Source: Thermococcus chitonophagus (GTDB lineage Archaea > Methanobacteriota_B > Thermococci > Thermococcales > Thermococcaceae). From it: 64,000 nt of DNA. The stretch spans positions 1,282,978-1,346,977 of the forward strand of contig NZ_CP015193.1 in assembly GCF_002214605.1 (NCBI RefSeq), given 5' to 3'. The notes beneath the pieces are model-generated. The model saw nothing but the letters and a program-made list of their open reading frames with translations, was not told the DNA's origin and did not search any database. This document shows positions 54,477 to 63,620 of the stretch, piece by piece. Position numbers and translations under genes: made by a program. Numbering within the stretch: the stretch's first letter is position 1; each line of letters opens with the position of its first letter.

Positions 54477-54727
54477 TGGGGATTAATATTTACCTTGCTT
54501 TGATAGCGATAGCAACCCTCCTAAGCATGTATAGGGTCTTTAGAGGGCCAACAACAGTCGACAGGCTCGTTGCTGTAGATATCATGACTACTATAACTGT
54601 CGGCCTTATGGTACTATTCTCCCTGTACTACAAGAGGGCAATCTTTCTCGATGTGGCACTGGTCTACGCGATCCTATCGTTCGCGGGAGTCATAGCGTTC
54701 GCGAGGTATCTGGAGGGAGGCCTATGA
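54473..54727 (+). CDS. mbxB: Mbx subunit B (MnhF-like)
   Basis: 84 residues with three membrane helices (IYLALIAIATLLSMYRVF, RLVAVDIMTTITVGLMVLFS, LDVALVYAILSFAGVIAFAR), the size and pattern of MnhF of Mrp antiporters. Contains the typical RVFRGPTTVDRLVAVD loop. Overlaps mbxA and mbxC by 4 bases each. Two consecutive ATGs start the frame. Confidence 0.9.
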   Translation: MMGINIYLALIAIATLLSMYRVFRGPTTVDRLVAVDIMTTITVGLMVLFSLYYKRAIFLDVALVYAILSFAGVIAFARYLEGGL

Positions 54728-55110
54728 GCGTTTTGGCTTGGATTGGGGAATTTTTGGTACTGTTTGGAACGATATTCTACTTCCTCTCAACTTTAGGTCT
54801 CATCAGGATGCCAGACGTTTACAACAGAATGCAGACTGCTACGAAGAGTGCAACGCTTGGTTCCTTGGGCGTTATAGTGGGAACAGGCCTCTGGGCCGTG
54901 GGGAAGGGATTAAGCATTGCATGGCTAACTAAGGCAATAGTGATTGGGGTATTCCTCCTTCTCACGAACCCAATAAGCGCCCATGCCCTAATCAGGGGAG
55001 CTTACAAGTCAGGAATCCCCCTATGGGAAGGTAGCGTTGTTGACAAGTACAGAGAGCACCTCGAAAAGAAGGCTTCCGAAAAGAAGGAAGTTGAGGAGGG
55101 AGAGGAATGA
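54724..55110 (+). CDS. mbxC: Mbx subunit C (MnhG-like)
   Basis: 128 residues, MnhG-like. Three membrane helices cover residues 1-95. The loop after the first helix carries the family motif GLIRMPDVYNRMQTATKSAT. The last 30 residues are highly charged (EHLEKKASEKKEVEEGEE) and face the cytoplasm. With A, B, D and the following subunits it forms the ion-translocating half of the complex. Overlaps mbxB and mbxD by 4 bases. Confidence 0.9.
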   Translation: MSVLAWIGEFLVLFGTIFYFLSTLGLIRMPDVYNRMQTATKSATLGSLGVIVGTGLWAVGKGLSIAWLTKAIVIGVFLLLTNPISAHALIRGAYKSGIPLWEGSVVDKYREHLEKKASEKKEVEEGEE

Positions 55111-55391
55111 ACTGTATAGCGTGTATAGAGTACGTTATAATAGGCCTCATGATTATTTCAGCAATTCTCGCAGTTGAATGGAGGGATTTGCTAGCTGCAG
55201 CAGTTGGTATGGCAGCTGTAAGCCTGTTCGCATCGATACTGTTCTTCTTCCTCCAAGCCCCTGACGTCGCAATGACTGAGGCAGCCATCGGAGCAGCACT
55301 CAGCGGAGCGGTGTTCATCTTCGCAATCAAGAGAACGTATAGGTATGAGACCGAGGAAGAAGAGAAGCCCGGCTGGTGGGTGAGGTGGTGA
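55107..55391 (+). CDS. mbxD: Mbx subunit D (MbhD-like)
   Basis: 94 residues. Three membrane helices with the family core LLAAAVGMAAVSLFASILFF and APDVAMTEAAIGAALSGAVF, corresponding to MbhD and to part of MnhA. The Glu in the TEAAIG motif lies in the membrane and is likely part of the ion path. Ends with a charged tail (YETEEEEKPGWWVRW). Four bases separate it from mbxF. Confidence 0.9.
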   Translation: MNCIACIEYVIIGLMIISAILAVEWRDLLAAAVGMAAVSLFASILFFFLQAPDVAMTEAAIGAALSGAVFIFAIKRTYRYETEEEEKPGWWVRW

Positions 55392-55394
55392 GCT

Positions 55395-56102
55395 ATGCTG
55401 AAAAGGGCACTTGCCATAGTTGTCATTCTCATCATAGGGTACTGGCTCGCCCAAGGATTATCCCAGGTTCCCTTCGGTCAAGATAAGATGCTCGTAGGAA
55501 AGTACTACTTGGAGCATGTAAAGGAGCAAACTGGAGCGGTAAACGCGGTAACTGCCGTTGTAGTTAACTACAGAGGTTTCGATACTCTCGGTGAAGTCAC
55601 AGTTTTGTTCATAGCTTCCACCGGAGTTGGCGCCCTTCTCTGGAGGAAGAAGAGGAAGAGGACCGCAAAGACCGAGGGATCTGTCGTGCTTACTACGGGC
55701 TCAAAGCTACTGTTCCCGTTCATAATGCTGTTTGGAATGTACATATTCATCCACGGTCACCTCACCCCGGGAGGAGGTTTCCCAGGAGGAGCAACGATAG
55801 CTACAGCGTTCCTCCTAATGTACATGGCGTTCACCATCTACGAGATCCCACACAAAGGCTTCGAGGTTACGGAGGGGTTCGCAGGAATGGGCTACGTTGT
55901 CGTTGGCCTTATAGGATTAGCAATTGGTGGGTACTTCCTCTTCGATTGGATATGGCAGACGTGGCACCTTGGAACTAGCAACATAGGAAGGCTGTTCAGC
56001 GGAGGCTTCATCCCCGTAATCTACACGATCATTGGAATTAAGGTTGGAACGGAGCTCAGCGGGATTATAGACAACATGCTCAAGGAGGAGGTGAAAGAAT
56101 GA
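55395..56102 (+). CDS. Mbx MnhB-like subunit, fused MbhE/MbhF type
   Basis: 235 residues corresponding to two separate subunits of the related hydrogenase Mbh. The first about 85 residues match MbhE (AIVVILIIGYWLAQGLS at the start and a VNAVTAVVVNYRGFDTLGEV block), and the rest matches MnhB/MbhF with HGHLTPGGGFPGGATIATAF and further membrane helices. The fusion is a feature of Mbx operons. Naming varies between authors (E, F or E/F). Overlaps the next gene by 4 bases. Confidence 0.87.
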   Translation: MLKRALAIVVILIIGYWLAQGLSQVPFGQDKMLVGKYYLEHVKEQTGAVNAVTAVVVNYRGFDTLGEVTVLFIASTGVGALLWRKKRKRTAKTEGSVVLTTGSKLLFPFIMLFGMYIFIHGHLTPGGGFPGGATIATAFLLMYMAFTIYEIPHKGFEVTEGFAGMGYVVVGLIGLAIGGYFLFDWIWQTWHLGTSNIGRLFSGGFIPVIYTIIGIKVGTELSGIIDNMLKEEVKE

Positions 56103-56443
56103 TTTCAGCGTATTACTTTGGAGCAATAGCTCTAATACTCATAGGGCTCTACGCTGTCCTAGTAAAGAAGAACCTCCTAAAGATACTCGTCGGGCTGAGC
56201 ATAATGGAGACCGGTGTAAACCTGCTCTTAATAAGTATTGGTTACATTTCCGGAAAATCCGCCCCAATTCTTAGCGAAGGCATAACTCCTTCTCAAGCTG
56301 TAGATCCAATTCCACAGGCCCTAGTTCTCACCGCGATAGTTATAGGAGTTGCTACAACCGCAATGGCGCTTAGCGTTGCCATAATCCTGTATGAGAAGTA
56401 TGGAACCCTCAACATAGAAGAGATAAGGAGGTTGAGAGGATGA
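56099..56443 (+). CDS. mbxG: Mbx subunit G (MnhC/NuoK-like)
   Basis: 114 residues with three membrane helices, NuoK/MnhC type. The Glu in LSIMETGVNLLLISIGY sits within helix 2 and is the conserved ion-path residue. The loop QAVDPIPQALVLTAIVIGVA is the family hallmark. Part of the tightly overlapping operon (4-base overlaps on both sides). Confidence 0.9.
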   Translation: MISAYYFGAIALILIGLYAVLVKKNLLKILVGLSIMETGVNLLLISIGYISGKSAPILSEGITPSQAVDPIPQALVLTAIVIGVATTAMALSVAIILYEKYGTLNIEEIRRLRG

Positions 56444-57921
56444 GCCAGGTTGCATCACTATTAATAGCTCTCCCTCTCATCAGTGCATTCTTCGTCCCCG
56501 TGCTAAAGCAGATAAGCAAGTCGCTGATAAAGCCATACCTCGTTCTCATCACGTTAATTCAGGCTGGAATAGCCGGATGGGTGTTCAAAGAGGTGTATAC
56601 AACCGGTAAACCAATAATAATCTACGCCGGTGGCTGGAGACCCCCAATAGGGATCAACCTCTACATAGGGCACTTTGCGGCGCTGTTCGTCCTGATAATA
56701 GCGGTCGTTAGTTTCATCATGGCTATCTTCAGCCTTAAAGCAGTAACAGTTGAACCAATAGACAAGTACGCAATGCTCTTCCTCCTGCTGATGCTTGGAG
56801 CAACTGGAATGATTGCCACGGGAGATATATTCAACCTATTCGTCTTCATGGAGATCACTGCAATAACGGCCTATGCCTTAACCGCCTACAATAAGACCGG
56901 AGAGGCAGCAGAGGCCTCAATGAAATACATAGTTCTAGGGGGAATAGGATCAAGCTTCTTCCTCATAGGTGTGGCTCTCCTCTATGGAGCCACAGGAACG
57001 CTCAACATGGCTCAACTAGCTGAACTTGCAAGCTCAATCAACCCAATAGTGGCCCAAGTAGGGTTAGCCCTCATAATGTTCGGGCTTGCAGTTGAGGCTG
57101 AGCTGTTTCCACTAAACGCCTGGGCACCTGATGCCTATCAGGCAGCCCCACATCCTGTAACTGCAATGTTCTCCGCCTTCGTAGTCAAGGCCGGAATATA
57201 TGCCTTGGCAAGACTACTCTACCTCCTACAAAAGGCCAGCGGCTGGAGTTCACTTCTCAGGCTGCTCGTAATAATGGCGACTCTAACGGTCGTGTTTGCC
57301 GAACTCTCGGCGTTAAGACAGAAAGACGTTAAGAGGATGATAGCATACTCAAGTATAGGCCAGATAGGCCTAATAGCATTGGCATTCTCCCTGGGAACAC
57401 AGGCTGGAGTTGATGCCGGAGTTTTCCACATGGTCAACCATGCAATAGTGAAGGCCCTTCTCTTCCTGGCCATAGGGTACGTTGGGATTACAGTAGGTGG
57501 AACGACCATGGAGAACTTTGAGGGACTAGGCAAGAGGATGCCGCTTACAGCACTAGCTATAACCGTGGCGGGAGTAGCAACGGTTGGGGTGCCACTATTC
57601 AACGTATTCTGGAGCAAGCTCAAAATTATCCTAGCAACCCTTCAGGCAGGATTCTTCTGGGCTGCAGTGCTAGTGCTGTTCGCGAGTGTGGTTGAAGCCG
57701 TCTATTACTTCAGGCTTATCCACAGAATGTGGTTCATGGGTGGAGGAACTAGAATCAAAGAAGGAACTATAGCAGGTATTCTGATCATACTGGCAGCAAT
57801 CATAATCATCATAGGAATTAACCCAGCGCCTGTATGGAATATCGTCGTTAAGGCGGGAAGCGACATATTCAACGTGGCCAACTACGTTAAGAACGTTCCT
57901 CTCATGGGGGTGGGAGCATGA
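56440..57921 (+). CDS. mbxH: Mbx subunit H (MnhD/NuoN-like antiporter subunit)
   Basis: 493 residues with about 14 membrane helices. The key Glu is in DIFNLFVFMEITAITAYALT (helix 5), the Lys in FSAFVVKAGIYALARLLYL and the second Lys in LRQKDVKRMIAYSSIGQIG, all typical of antiporter-like subunits of complex I and Mrp systems. One of two homologous large antiporter-like subunits in this operon, with H'. Confidence 0.92.
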   Translation: MSQVASLLIALPLISAFFVPVLKQISKSLIKPYLVLITLIQAGIAGWVFKEVYTTGKPIIIYAGGWRPPIGINLYIGHFAALFVLIIAVVSFIMAIFSLKAVTVEPIDKYAMLFLLLMLGATGMIATGDIFNLFVFMEITAITAYALTAYNKTGEAAEASMKYIVLGGIGSSFFLIGVALLYGATGTLNMAQLAELASSINPIVAQVGLALIMFGLAVEAELFPLNAWAPDAYQAAPHPVTAMFSAFVVKAGIYALARLLYLLQKASGWSSLLRLLVIMATLTVVFAELSALRQKDVKRMIAYSSIGQIGLIALAFSLGTQAGVDAGVFHMVNHAIVKALLFLAIGYVGITVGGTTMENFEGLGKRMPLTALAITVAGVATVGVPLFNVFWSKLKIILATLQAGFFWAAVLVLFASVVEAVYYFRLIHRMWFMGGGTRIKEGTIAGILIILAAIIIIIGINPAPVWNIVVKAGSDIFNVANYVKNVPLMGVGA

Positions 57922-59771
57922 ATGAGTTGCCAATCATTGTTGTTTCACCCCTAATTGCTGGATTCCTAGCCTGGCTTCTAAGAGTTAGGGGGATAAGAGA
58001 GATAATTGGCGTTGCAGGCTCACTGGTTCCTTTAGCATTACTCATCAAGCTGTACCCCTCACTTGGAGGGAGGCTTGAGTTCACGATAAACGTTGCAGGG
58101 TTTAAGCTTGGTCTAATGCTCTCCCACTTGACATGGGTATTTTCAATGATAGCCGCCGTTGTTGGCTTCACCGCTATCCTGGGAATGGTATCAACTGCGA
58201 GGGACAACTGGGAGTGGCTCTTCGCCCTGATGAGCCTTACCGGAGTCCTTGGAGTATTCATGGCTTATGATTTAGTAACGTTCTTCATATCTTGGGAAGT
58301 CATGACGTTCGCAAGTTTCATGATGGTTCTGAGGTACAATAGGCACGCCTCATTGAAGTACTTCATACTCAGCATAGTTGGAGCTTACGCGATGCTGATT
58401 GCGATAGGCCTAATATACGCCAAGACCGGAACGCTGACATTCCCCGAGGTCTCAGCGATATTCTCCCAGGATGCCATGACGAAGATGATGGGAGGCCCCG
58501 GACTGTTCACAAAGACCGAGACAATGCTAATCTACGGCCTGTTCCTCTTGGCCTTTGGTGTTAAAGCGGGAATGTTCCCGCTTCACGTCTGGGCACCAGA
58601 TGCCTACAGCGAAACCAACCAGAGCTATACAGCAATGTTCAGCGGAGTCTTGAGTAAAGCTGGTGTTTACGGGTTCATACTCCTCTACATTCTCATGTAT
58701 GGGAAGCTCATAGTTGAGTTCGGCCACTTCAGAAGCGCACCAACGTTCGGCTACATAATAGCATTCCTAGGCGGTCTAACTATCATCGTAGGGGGAATTC
58801 TAGCAGCACTACAGGAGGACATAAGAAAGCTCTTTGCCTACTCGAGTATAAGCCAGATAGGGTACATACTAGTTGGTCTAGGCGTTGGAACGGCATTAAG
58901 CATCGAGGCTGCAATATACCACGCTATAAGCCACGCTCTCTTCAAGGGACTGTTCTTCCTGATAGTGGCAACCTTAATCTACAGGACAGGAAAGACCGAG
59001 TTCAAGGACTTTGGTGGATTGGCGGAGAAGATGCCCTACACGTTCGCTATGGCGTTCATAGCGATCCTCAGCTTAGCCGGAATTCCACCGCTAGTTGGAT
59101 TCACGAGCAAGTGGCTCATATTTGAAGCCGTAATCCATGAAAATCTCCCAATACTCGGTGGAATGGTGTTCTTTGGTAGTGCAATAGGTTTCGTCTACCT
59201 GATTAGGTTTACCTACGCAGTGTGGTTTGGTCAGAGACCAAGCGATATCGAGAACACGAAAGATGCCCCCCTGCCGTTGGCAATTGCCATGGGGATTCTT
59301 GGAGCCCTTAATGTAATATTCGGCGTTGCCCCAGGATTAGTCGCCCAAGAACTGAACAAGATATTTGGCAAAACGATAATTGCTGGCAATATATGGGAGC
59401 TCGATCTGGGCTTTGGTAGATACAATGGGCTTCTCCTCACGATATGGATGACCATTGGGCTGCTAATTGCCGCGATAATCTACTTCATGGGAGCTAGGGT
59501 TAGAAGAGTTCCAGTTACCGACACGTACCAGTCAGGTAACCCAGTAACAATGGAGTACAACCTCACGATAAGGAGGAACTTCTTCCTTCCGCTTAAGGAA
59601 GCCATGGCATTCTGGCTGAGAATCAGCTTTGACAAGCTTTACCACGACATATGGCAGAGCATTGAGGACTTCGCCGAGACCGCGAGGAATTATATTTACA
59701 ACGGGAATGTTCAGGCCTATGCGTGGTACCTTGCTATAATATTGATAATACTCGCCGCGATGGGGGTGTGA
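57918..59771 (+). CDS. mbxH': Mbx subunit H' (second antiporter-like subunit with lateral helix)
   Basis: 617 residues. The first 500 form a second MnhD/NuoL-type unit with Glu in LVTFFISWEVMTFASFMMVL, Lys in LAFGVKAGMFPLHVWAPDAY and QEDIRKLFAYSSISQIGYIL. The extra C-terminal 110 residues (TIRRNFFLPLKEAMAFWLRI and a final membrane helix) correspond to MbhI, the long lateral helix that clamps the complex. The presence of two H-type subunits distinguishes Mbx from Mbh. Overlaps mbxH by 4 bases. Confidence 0.92.
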   Translation: MNELPIIVVSPLIAGFLAWLLRVRGIREIIGVAGSLVPLALLIKLYPSLGGRLEFTINVAGFKLGLMLSHLTWVFSMIAAVVGFTAILGMVSTARDNWEWLFALMSLTGVLGVFMAYDLVTFFISWEVMTFASFMMVLRYNRHASLKYFILSIVGAYAMLIAIGLIYAKTGTLTFPEVSAIFSQDAMTKMMGGPGLFTKTETMLIYGLFLLAFGVKAGMFPLHVWAPDAYSETNQSYTAMFSGVLSKAGVYGFILLYILMYGKLIVEFGHFRSAPTFGYIIAFLGGLTIIVGGILAALQEDIRKLFAYSSISQIGYILVGLGVGTALSIEAAIYHAISHALFKGLFFLIVATLIYRTGKTEFKDFGGLAEKMPYTFAMAFIAILSLAGIPPLVGFTSKWLIFEAVIHENLPILGGMVFFGSAIGFVYLIRFTYAVWFGQRPSDIENTKDAPLPLAIAMGILGALNVIFGVAPGLVAQELNKIFGKTIIAGNIWELDLGFGRYNGLLLTIWMTIGLLIAAIIYFMGARVRRVPVTDTYQSGNPVTMEYNLTIRRNFFLPLKEAMAFWLRISFDKLYHDIWQSIEDFAETARNYIYNGNVQAYAWYLAIILIILAAMGV

Positions 59772-59774
59772 AAG

Positions 59775-60704
59775 ATGCTTGAGGCGTTCCTTAAGGCCCT
59801 CCTCATAATTTTATACGCAACCTTTGTAGGGTTCATGTTCATGGGAATAATCAGGAAGGTCACCGCAAGGATACACAGGAGAATTGGACCTCCAATATAC
59901 CAGCCCATAATCGATACCATCAAGTTCTTCAGTAAGAAGGAGAACATTACCCACGGCGTCATCTACGACTTCGGAATAATCTTTGCGCTTGGAGCCACGA
60001 TACTCGCTCTGATGTTCATTCCCCTTGGCGGAGTTAGCATACTAAGGGCTTATGGAGATCTCATATTGATCACGTTCCTCCTCGAGATACCAATGTTAGG
60101 AATCATGTTTGCGGCCATGAGCTCAGGAAACCCCTATGCAGGAATCGGTGCACAGAGAGCCTTGTTAACCCTGCTCGCAATTCAAGTCCCCCTGGGATTT
60201 GCGATAGTTGCGCTGGCAGAGTACTACGGAACGTTCAGCACGTACGAGATAGTTATGGCCCAGCAGATCCACGGATGGAGTATATTCCACCTACCGTTAC
60301 TGCTTGCGGCCATAGCCTACGATATAGTCCTCCAAGCCATGTTCGGAAAGGAGCCCTTCGACATCATGATAGCCCCAGGTGAAATATCCCTAGGTCCAAT
60401 GGTTGAGTTTGGAGGAAAGCACATGGGTATCCTCCAGATACAGCATGCCATTGGCCTATTTGCAGAAACACTGTTCTTCTCGAACATATTCCTGGGAGGA
60501 GCAGTGGTTATGACATTCGCCAGCCCAATACTCAACACACTCGCAACTCTTGTCATTCTGCTGATTAAGCAGCTTGCGGTACTCCTGATAGCGATATTCA
60601 TAAGCACGATATTCCCCAGGTTCACCATCGATCAGGCTGCGAGGTTCTACTGGAAGTGGCCAACGATAATTGCAGCTTTGGGTGCAATACTAGCGAGCTT
60701 GTGA
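59775..60704 (+). CDS. mbxM: Mbx subunit M (NuoH-like membrane subunit)
   Basis: 309 residues with about eight helices, the NuoH/MbhM type that joins the peripheral arm to the membrane arm. Family hallmarks are RKVTARIHRRIGPPIYQPI near residue 35 and GKEPFDIMIAPGEISLGPM with the acidic loop residues of the quinone-cavity equivalent. Placed before J in this operon, whereas in Mbh it lies near the end. GGGGGTGTG precedes the ATG. Confidence 0.93.
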   Translation: MLEAFLKALLIILYATFVGFMFMGIIRKVTARIHRRIGPPIYQPIIDTIKFFSKKENITHGVIYDFGIIFALGATILALMFIPLGGVSILRAYGDLILITFLLEIPMLGIMFAAMSSGNPYAGIGAQRALLTLLAIQVPLGFAIVALAEYYGTFSTYEIVMAQQIHGWSIFHLPLLLAAIAYDIVLQAMFGKEPFDIMIAPGEISLGPMVEFGGKHMGILQIQHAIGLFAETLFFSNIFLGGAVVMTFASPILNTLATLVILLIKQLAVLLIAIFISTIFPRFTIDQAARFYWKWPTIIAALGAILASL

Positions 60705-60714
60705 GGTGAGGAAA

Positions 60715-61293
60715 ATGGTGGATTGGAGGTTGTTTGAGCCACTGTTCAACTGGGCGAGAAAGAAGAGCCTTTGGATTGTGTCATTCTGTACAGGATGCGG
60801 TGGAATAGAGATGCCTCCGCTCATGACGTCAAGGTACGATATCGAGAGGTTTGGAATAATCCCGGATCCAAGTCCAAGACAGTATGATTTGTTCCTCATA
60901 ACAGGTTACGTAACCCCAAAGACCCTCAAAAGGATAATAATAACCTACGAGATGGCCCCAGATCCAAAGTGGGTCCTAGCTCACGGTTCCTGTCCATTGA
61001 ATGGTGGAGTGTACTGGGACTCCTATAACGCGATAAAGCACCTTGACAAGTACATCCCAGTTGACGTGTTCATAGCGGGTTGTATGCCAAGGCCAGAGGC
61101 AGTTCTTGACGGAATACACAAGCTGATGGAGATGATAGAGAGCGGAGAAGCCGATGGATGGAAGAGGTACAGGGAGAACTATGAATGGTACAGGAAGAAC
61201 CAAGACGAACTCTTAGGTGAAGGGTGGAGGGAGAAAGAGGCAAGAAAGTGGATACCTTGGCTAATGGACAAGAGAAAGGAGGTTAAAGAATGA
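60715..61293 (+). CDS. mbxJ: Mbx subunit J (NuoB-like, proximal iron-sulfur subunit)
   Basis: 192 residues from the ATG at 60715, a GTG three codons earlier being inside the ribosome site. Cluster ligands for the proximal [4Fe-4S] are the Cys of VSFCTGCGGIEMPPL, LAHGSCPLNGG and FIAGCMPRPEAVLDG, as in NuoB and hydrogenase small subunits. A charged tail of 50 residues follows. Overlaps mbxK by 4 bases. Confidence 0.93.
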   Translation: MVDWRLFEPLFNWARKKSLWIVSFCTGCGGIEMPPLMTSRYDIERFGIIPDPSPRQYDLFLITGYVTPKTLKRIIITYEMAPDPKWVLAHGSCPLNGGVYWDSYNAIKHLDKYIPVDVFIAGCMPRPEAVLDGIHKLMEMIESGEADGWKRYRENYEWYRKNQDELLGEGWREKEARKWIPWLMDKRKEVKE

Positions 61294-61814
61294 CCTGGGA
61301 AATCGGCGAAGAGATCATAAAGAAAATCCTAGAGAAGGCACCGTACGCAGAAGGTAAGGTTAGAAGGGAGAGAAGGCTTGAATTCAAGATTCCGGCAGAG
61401 AGAATAAGAGAGTTCCTGATGATCATGAAAGAAAATGGATTCCCCCTAATGTTGCAGATATCAGCCGTGGACTGGATAAAGGAAGGGGAGATAGAGCTGG
61501 TGTACCACCTAATGAATATCGAGCTAGGAACCCATGCAATGGTTAAAGTTAGAATCCCCAGGGATCTAGATAAGGCGAAAATGCCAACTGTTAGGGATAT
61601 TTATCCAGCGGCTGAAACCTACGAGAGAGATGTCCACGACTTCTTCGGCGTTTACTTTGAGGGCAACGACAAAATGGAGATGCCATGGATTCTCGATGAT
61701 CCAGAGAGAGGGCTTTATCCCCACAGGAAGGACTTTGACATGCTCGGCTACGTGAAGAAGAAGTATAAGATCCTCGATAGGTTCGACGAGAATAAGGACA
61801 AGTACGTGATCTGA
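61290..61814 (+). CDS. mbxK: Mbx subunit K (NuoC-like)
   Basis: 174 residues, NuoC/MbhK type (30-kDa subunit family). The motif DIYPAAETYERDVHDFFGVYF carries the ERE/D-like signature of the family and is followed by PWILDDPERGLYPHRKDFDM. It scaffolds J and L in the peripheral arm and has no cofactor. AAGGAGG precedes the ATG, and the spacing to mbxL is 10 bases. Confidence 0.92.
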   Translation: MTWEIGEEIIKKILEKAPYAEGKVRRERRLEFKIPAERIREFLMIMKENGFPLMLQISAVDWIKEGEIELVYHLMNIELGTHAMVKVRIPRDLDKAKMPTVRDIYPAAETYERDVHDFFGVYFEGNDKMEMPWILDDPERGLYPHRKDFDMLGYVKKKYKILDRFDENKDKYVI

Positions 61815-61824
61815 GGTGATATTA

Positions 61825-63000
61825 ATGGTCACTCAAGAGGAGTTAATTAGGGAAGCGAGAGAGAACGGGATGGAGCTCTATCCAATAGAGAAGGACACTT
61901 ACGAGCTGTTCTTTGGTCCACAGCACATGGCCACAGAGAACTTCAGCATAATCCTGAAGATGGATGGTAACAGAGTCGTGAAGGCCATAGCAAACCCAGG
62001 ATTCCTTCACAGAGGTTTCGAAAAGCTTGCAGAATTCAGGCCATGGTACACGAACATAGCCCTCCTTCTCAGAATCTGTGTTCCAGAAGCCGACGTTCCT
62101 GAGGCCATATACTCAATGGCCGTTGATGAAATAATCGGCTGGGAAGTTCCTGAGAGGGCCCAGTGGATAAGGACTGTGGTCTTGGAGATGGCCAGAGTTT
62201 CAGCTTATCTCTTCTGGATAATGGGATTAAGCTTTAAGTTGGGTGTATACACAGCAGGACAGTGGGCTGCTGCGTACAGAGAGAGGTTTATGAGACTGTT
62301 TGAAGAGCTTACGGGAGGAAGGGTCTATCACATCTACACGATCCCAGGAGGAGTTAGAAGGGACATTCCCGGAGACAAGTGGCTGAGGCAACTTAAAGAT
62401 ACTGTAGAGTACATAAAGTCAAAGCTACCAGACTTCGACAACCTGGTCTTTGAGAACTACATAACTTACAAGAGAATGGAAGGAATAGGAGTCATGGACA
62501 GGAAGTTCGCATTGGCCGAGGGAGTTACTGGACCAAATTTGAGGGCAACTGGAGTTGCCTACGATGTGAGAAAAGATGATCCTTACCTTCTATATCCAGA
62601 GCTGGACTTTGAAGTTCCAACGCTCAAAGAGGGGGATGCACTGGCTAGGGCCCTAGTTAGAAGGTACGAGCTTGAGCAGGATCTCTACATCCTAGAGCAA
62701 CTCCTTGAAATGGGCCCACCAAGTGGACCATATAAAGTCGAGGATCCCAGATTGAAGAATCTACCTAGGTTCAAGGTTCCAGCTGGAGATGCTTTTGCTC
62801 ACGTAGAATCGACAAAAGGAGACTTTGGAGCTTACGTTGTTAGCGATGGAGGGAACAAACCCTACAGAGTCCATGTGAGAGGTCCTAGCATTGCTCACGG
62901 AATTAGGGTATTAGAACAGTTATTAGTTGGAGCAAGAATAGCGGATGTTCCTGTAATATTGATGAGTCTTGATAACTGTCCACCCGACATAGACAGGTGA
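61825..63000 (+). CDS. mbxL: Mbx subunit L (NuoD/hydrogenase large-subunit-like, sulfur-reducing)
   Basis: 391 residues from the ATG at 61825; the upstream GTG lies in the ribosome site GGTGAT. Homologous to the NiFe hydrogenase large subunit, but the four-Cys nickel site is reduced: the N-terminal motif reads LRICVPEADVPEA and the C-terminal motif reads SLDNCPPDIDR, each keeping one Cys of the expected CxxC pair. A NiFe centre is thus unlikely and the two remaining Cys may hold sulfane sulfur, as proposed for the MBS complex. This identifies the operon as Mbx and not Mbh. Overlaps mbxN closely. Confidence 0.92.
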   Translation: MVTQEELIREARENGMELYPIEKDTYELFFGPQHMATENFSIILKMDGNRVVKAIANPGFLHRGFEKLAEFRPWYTNIALLLRICVPEADVPEAIYSMAVDEIIGWEVPERAQWIRTVVLEMARVSAYLFWIMGLSFKLGVYTAGQWAAAYRERFMRLFEELTGGRVYHIYTIPGGVRRDIPGDKWLRQLKDTVEYIKSKLPDFDNLVFENYITYKRMEGIGVMDRKFALAEGVTGPNLRATGVAYDVRKDDPYLLYPELDFEVPTLKEGDALARALVRRYELEQDLYILEQLLEMGPPSGPYKVEDPRLKNLPRFKVPAGDAFAHVESTKGDFGAYVVSDGGNKPYRVHVRGPSIAHGIRVLEQLLVGARIADVPVILMSLDNCPPDIDR

Positions 63001-63005
63001 TGAGT

Positions 63006-63620
63006 ATGCCAGCAAAAGTTGTTGGTGAGGATAAAGTCAAAAAGAGCCCTTCCTATGTGAAGCCCTGGCTTGGCCTTAAATATCTCTTTAAGAAGCCTGT
63101 CACGATAAAGATACCTTATGAAAAAATTGAACCAGCTCCAAAGTACAGAGGATTCCATACTTTAGACTGGAAGAAGTGCGTTGGCTGTAACTTCTGCGGC
63201 CAGATATGCCCGGCTAGAGCAATAGAGATGACATGGATAGAAATCGATGGTAAAATGGAGAAGAGGCCACATCCAAAGATAGATTACGGAAGGTGCACAT
63301 TCTGCCAGTTCTGTGTTGATGTATGTCCAACCGGAGCACTAGGATTCATAGAGAGTTATATACTAACGACCACAGGGGAAGAGGAGGAGCTCGTCCTTTA
63401 CGATTGGGTTCCAATACATCCGGACAAGTTCAAGGAGATCCAGGAGGAGTTTAAGGACTGGAGATATCCCGTAGAAAAAATAGATGTCAATGAAGAGACT
63501 GGCGAGGTAACTTACTATCTCAGAAACGGGGAAATATTCAAGTTCAAAATAGTAGGGTATGGTATAAGACCTCCAAAACCCCAAACCCAACCCAAGAAAG
63601 AAGAAAAGAAATCAGAGTAG
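63006..63620 (+). CDS. mbxN: Mbx subunit N (two-cluster ferredoxin-like, NuoI-like)
   Basis: 204 residues from the ATG at 63006, with GGTGATGAG upstream and the start 5 bases after the mbxL stop; an earlier ATG pair at 62997 overlaps it. Two [4Fe-4S] motifs are seen: KKCVGCNFCGQICPARA and RCTFCQFCVDVCPTGA. This subunit takes electrons from reduced ferredoxin and passes them to J. The Pro/Lys-rich tail (KPQTQPKKEEKKSE) ends the operon. Confidence 0.92.
   Translation: MPAKVVGEDKVKKSPSYVKPWLGLKYLFKKPVTIKIPYEKIEPAPKYRGFHTLDWKKCVGCNFCGQICPARAIEMTWIEIDGKMEKRPHPKIDYGRCTFCQFCVDVCPTGALGFIESYILTTTGEEEELVLYDWVPIHPDKFKEIQEEFKDWRYPVEKIDVNEETGEVTYYLRNGEIFKFKIVGYGIRPPKPQTQPKKEEKKSE

Noticed and set aside
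53970..63620. Operon as the hydrogen-evolving membrane hydrogenase Mbh.
   Set aside because: Two H-type subunits, the fused E/F subunit, M before J, and the reduced Cys motifs of L all fit Mbx (MBS) instead.
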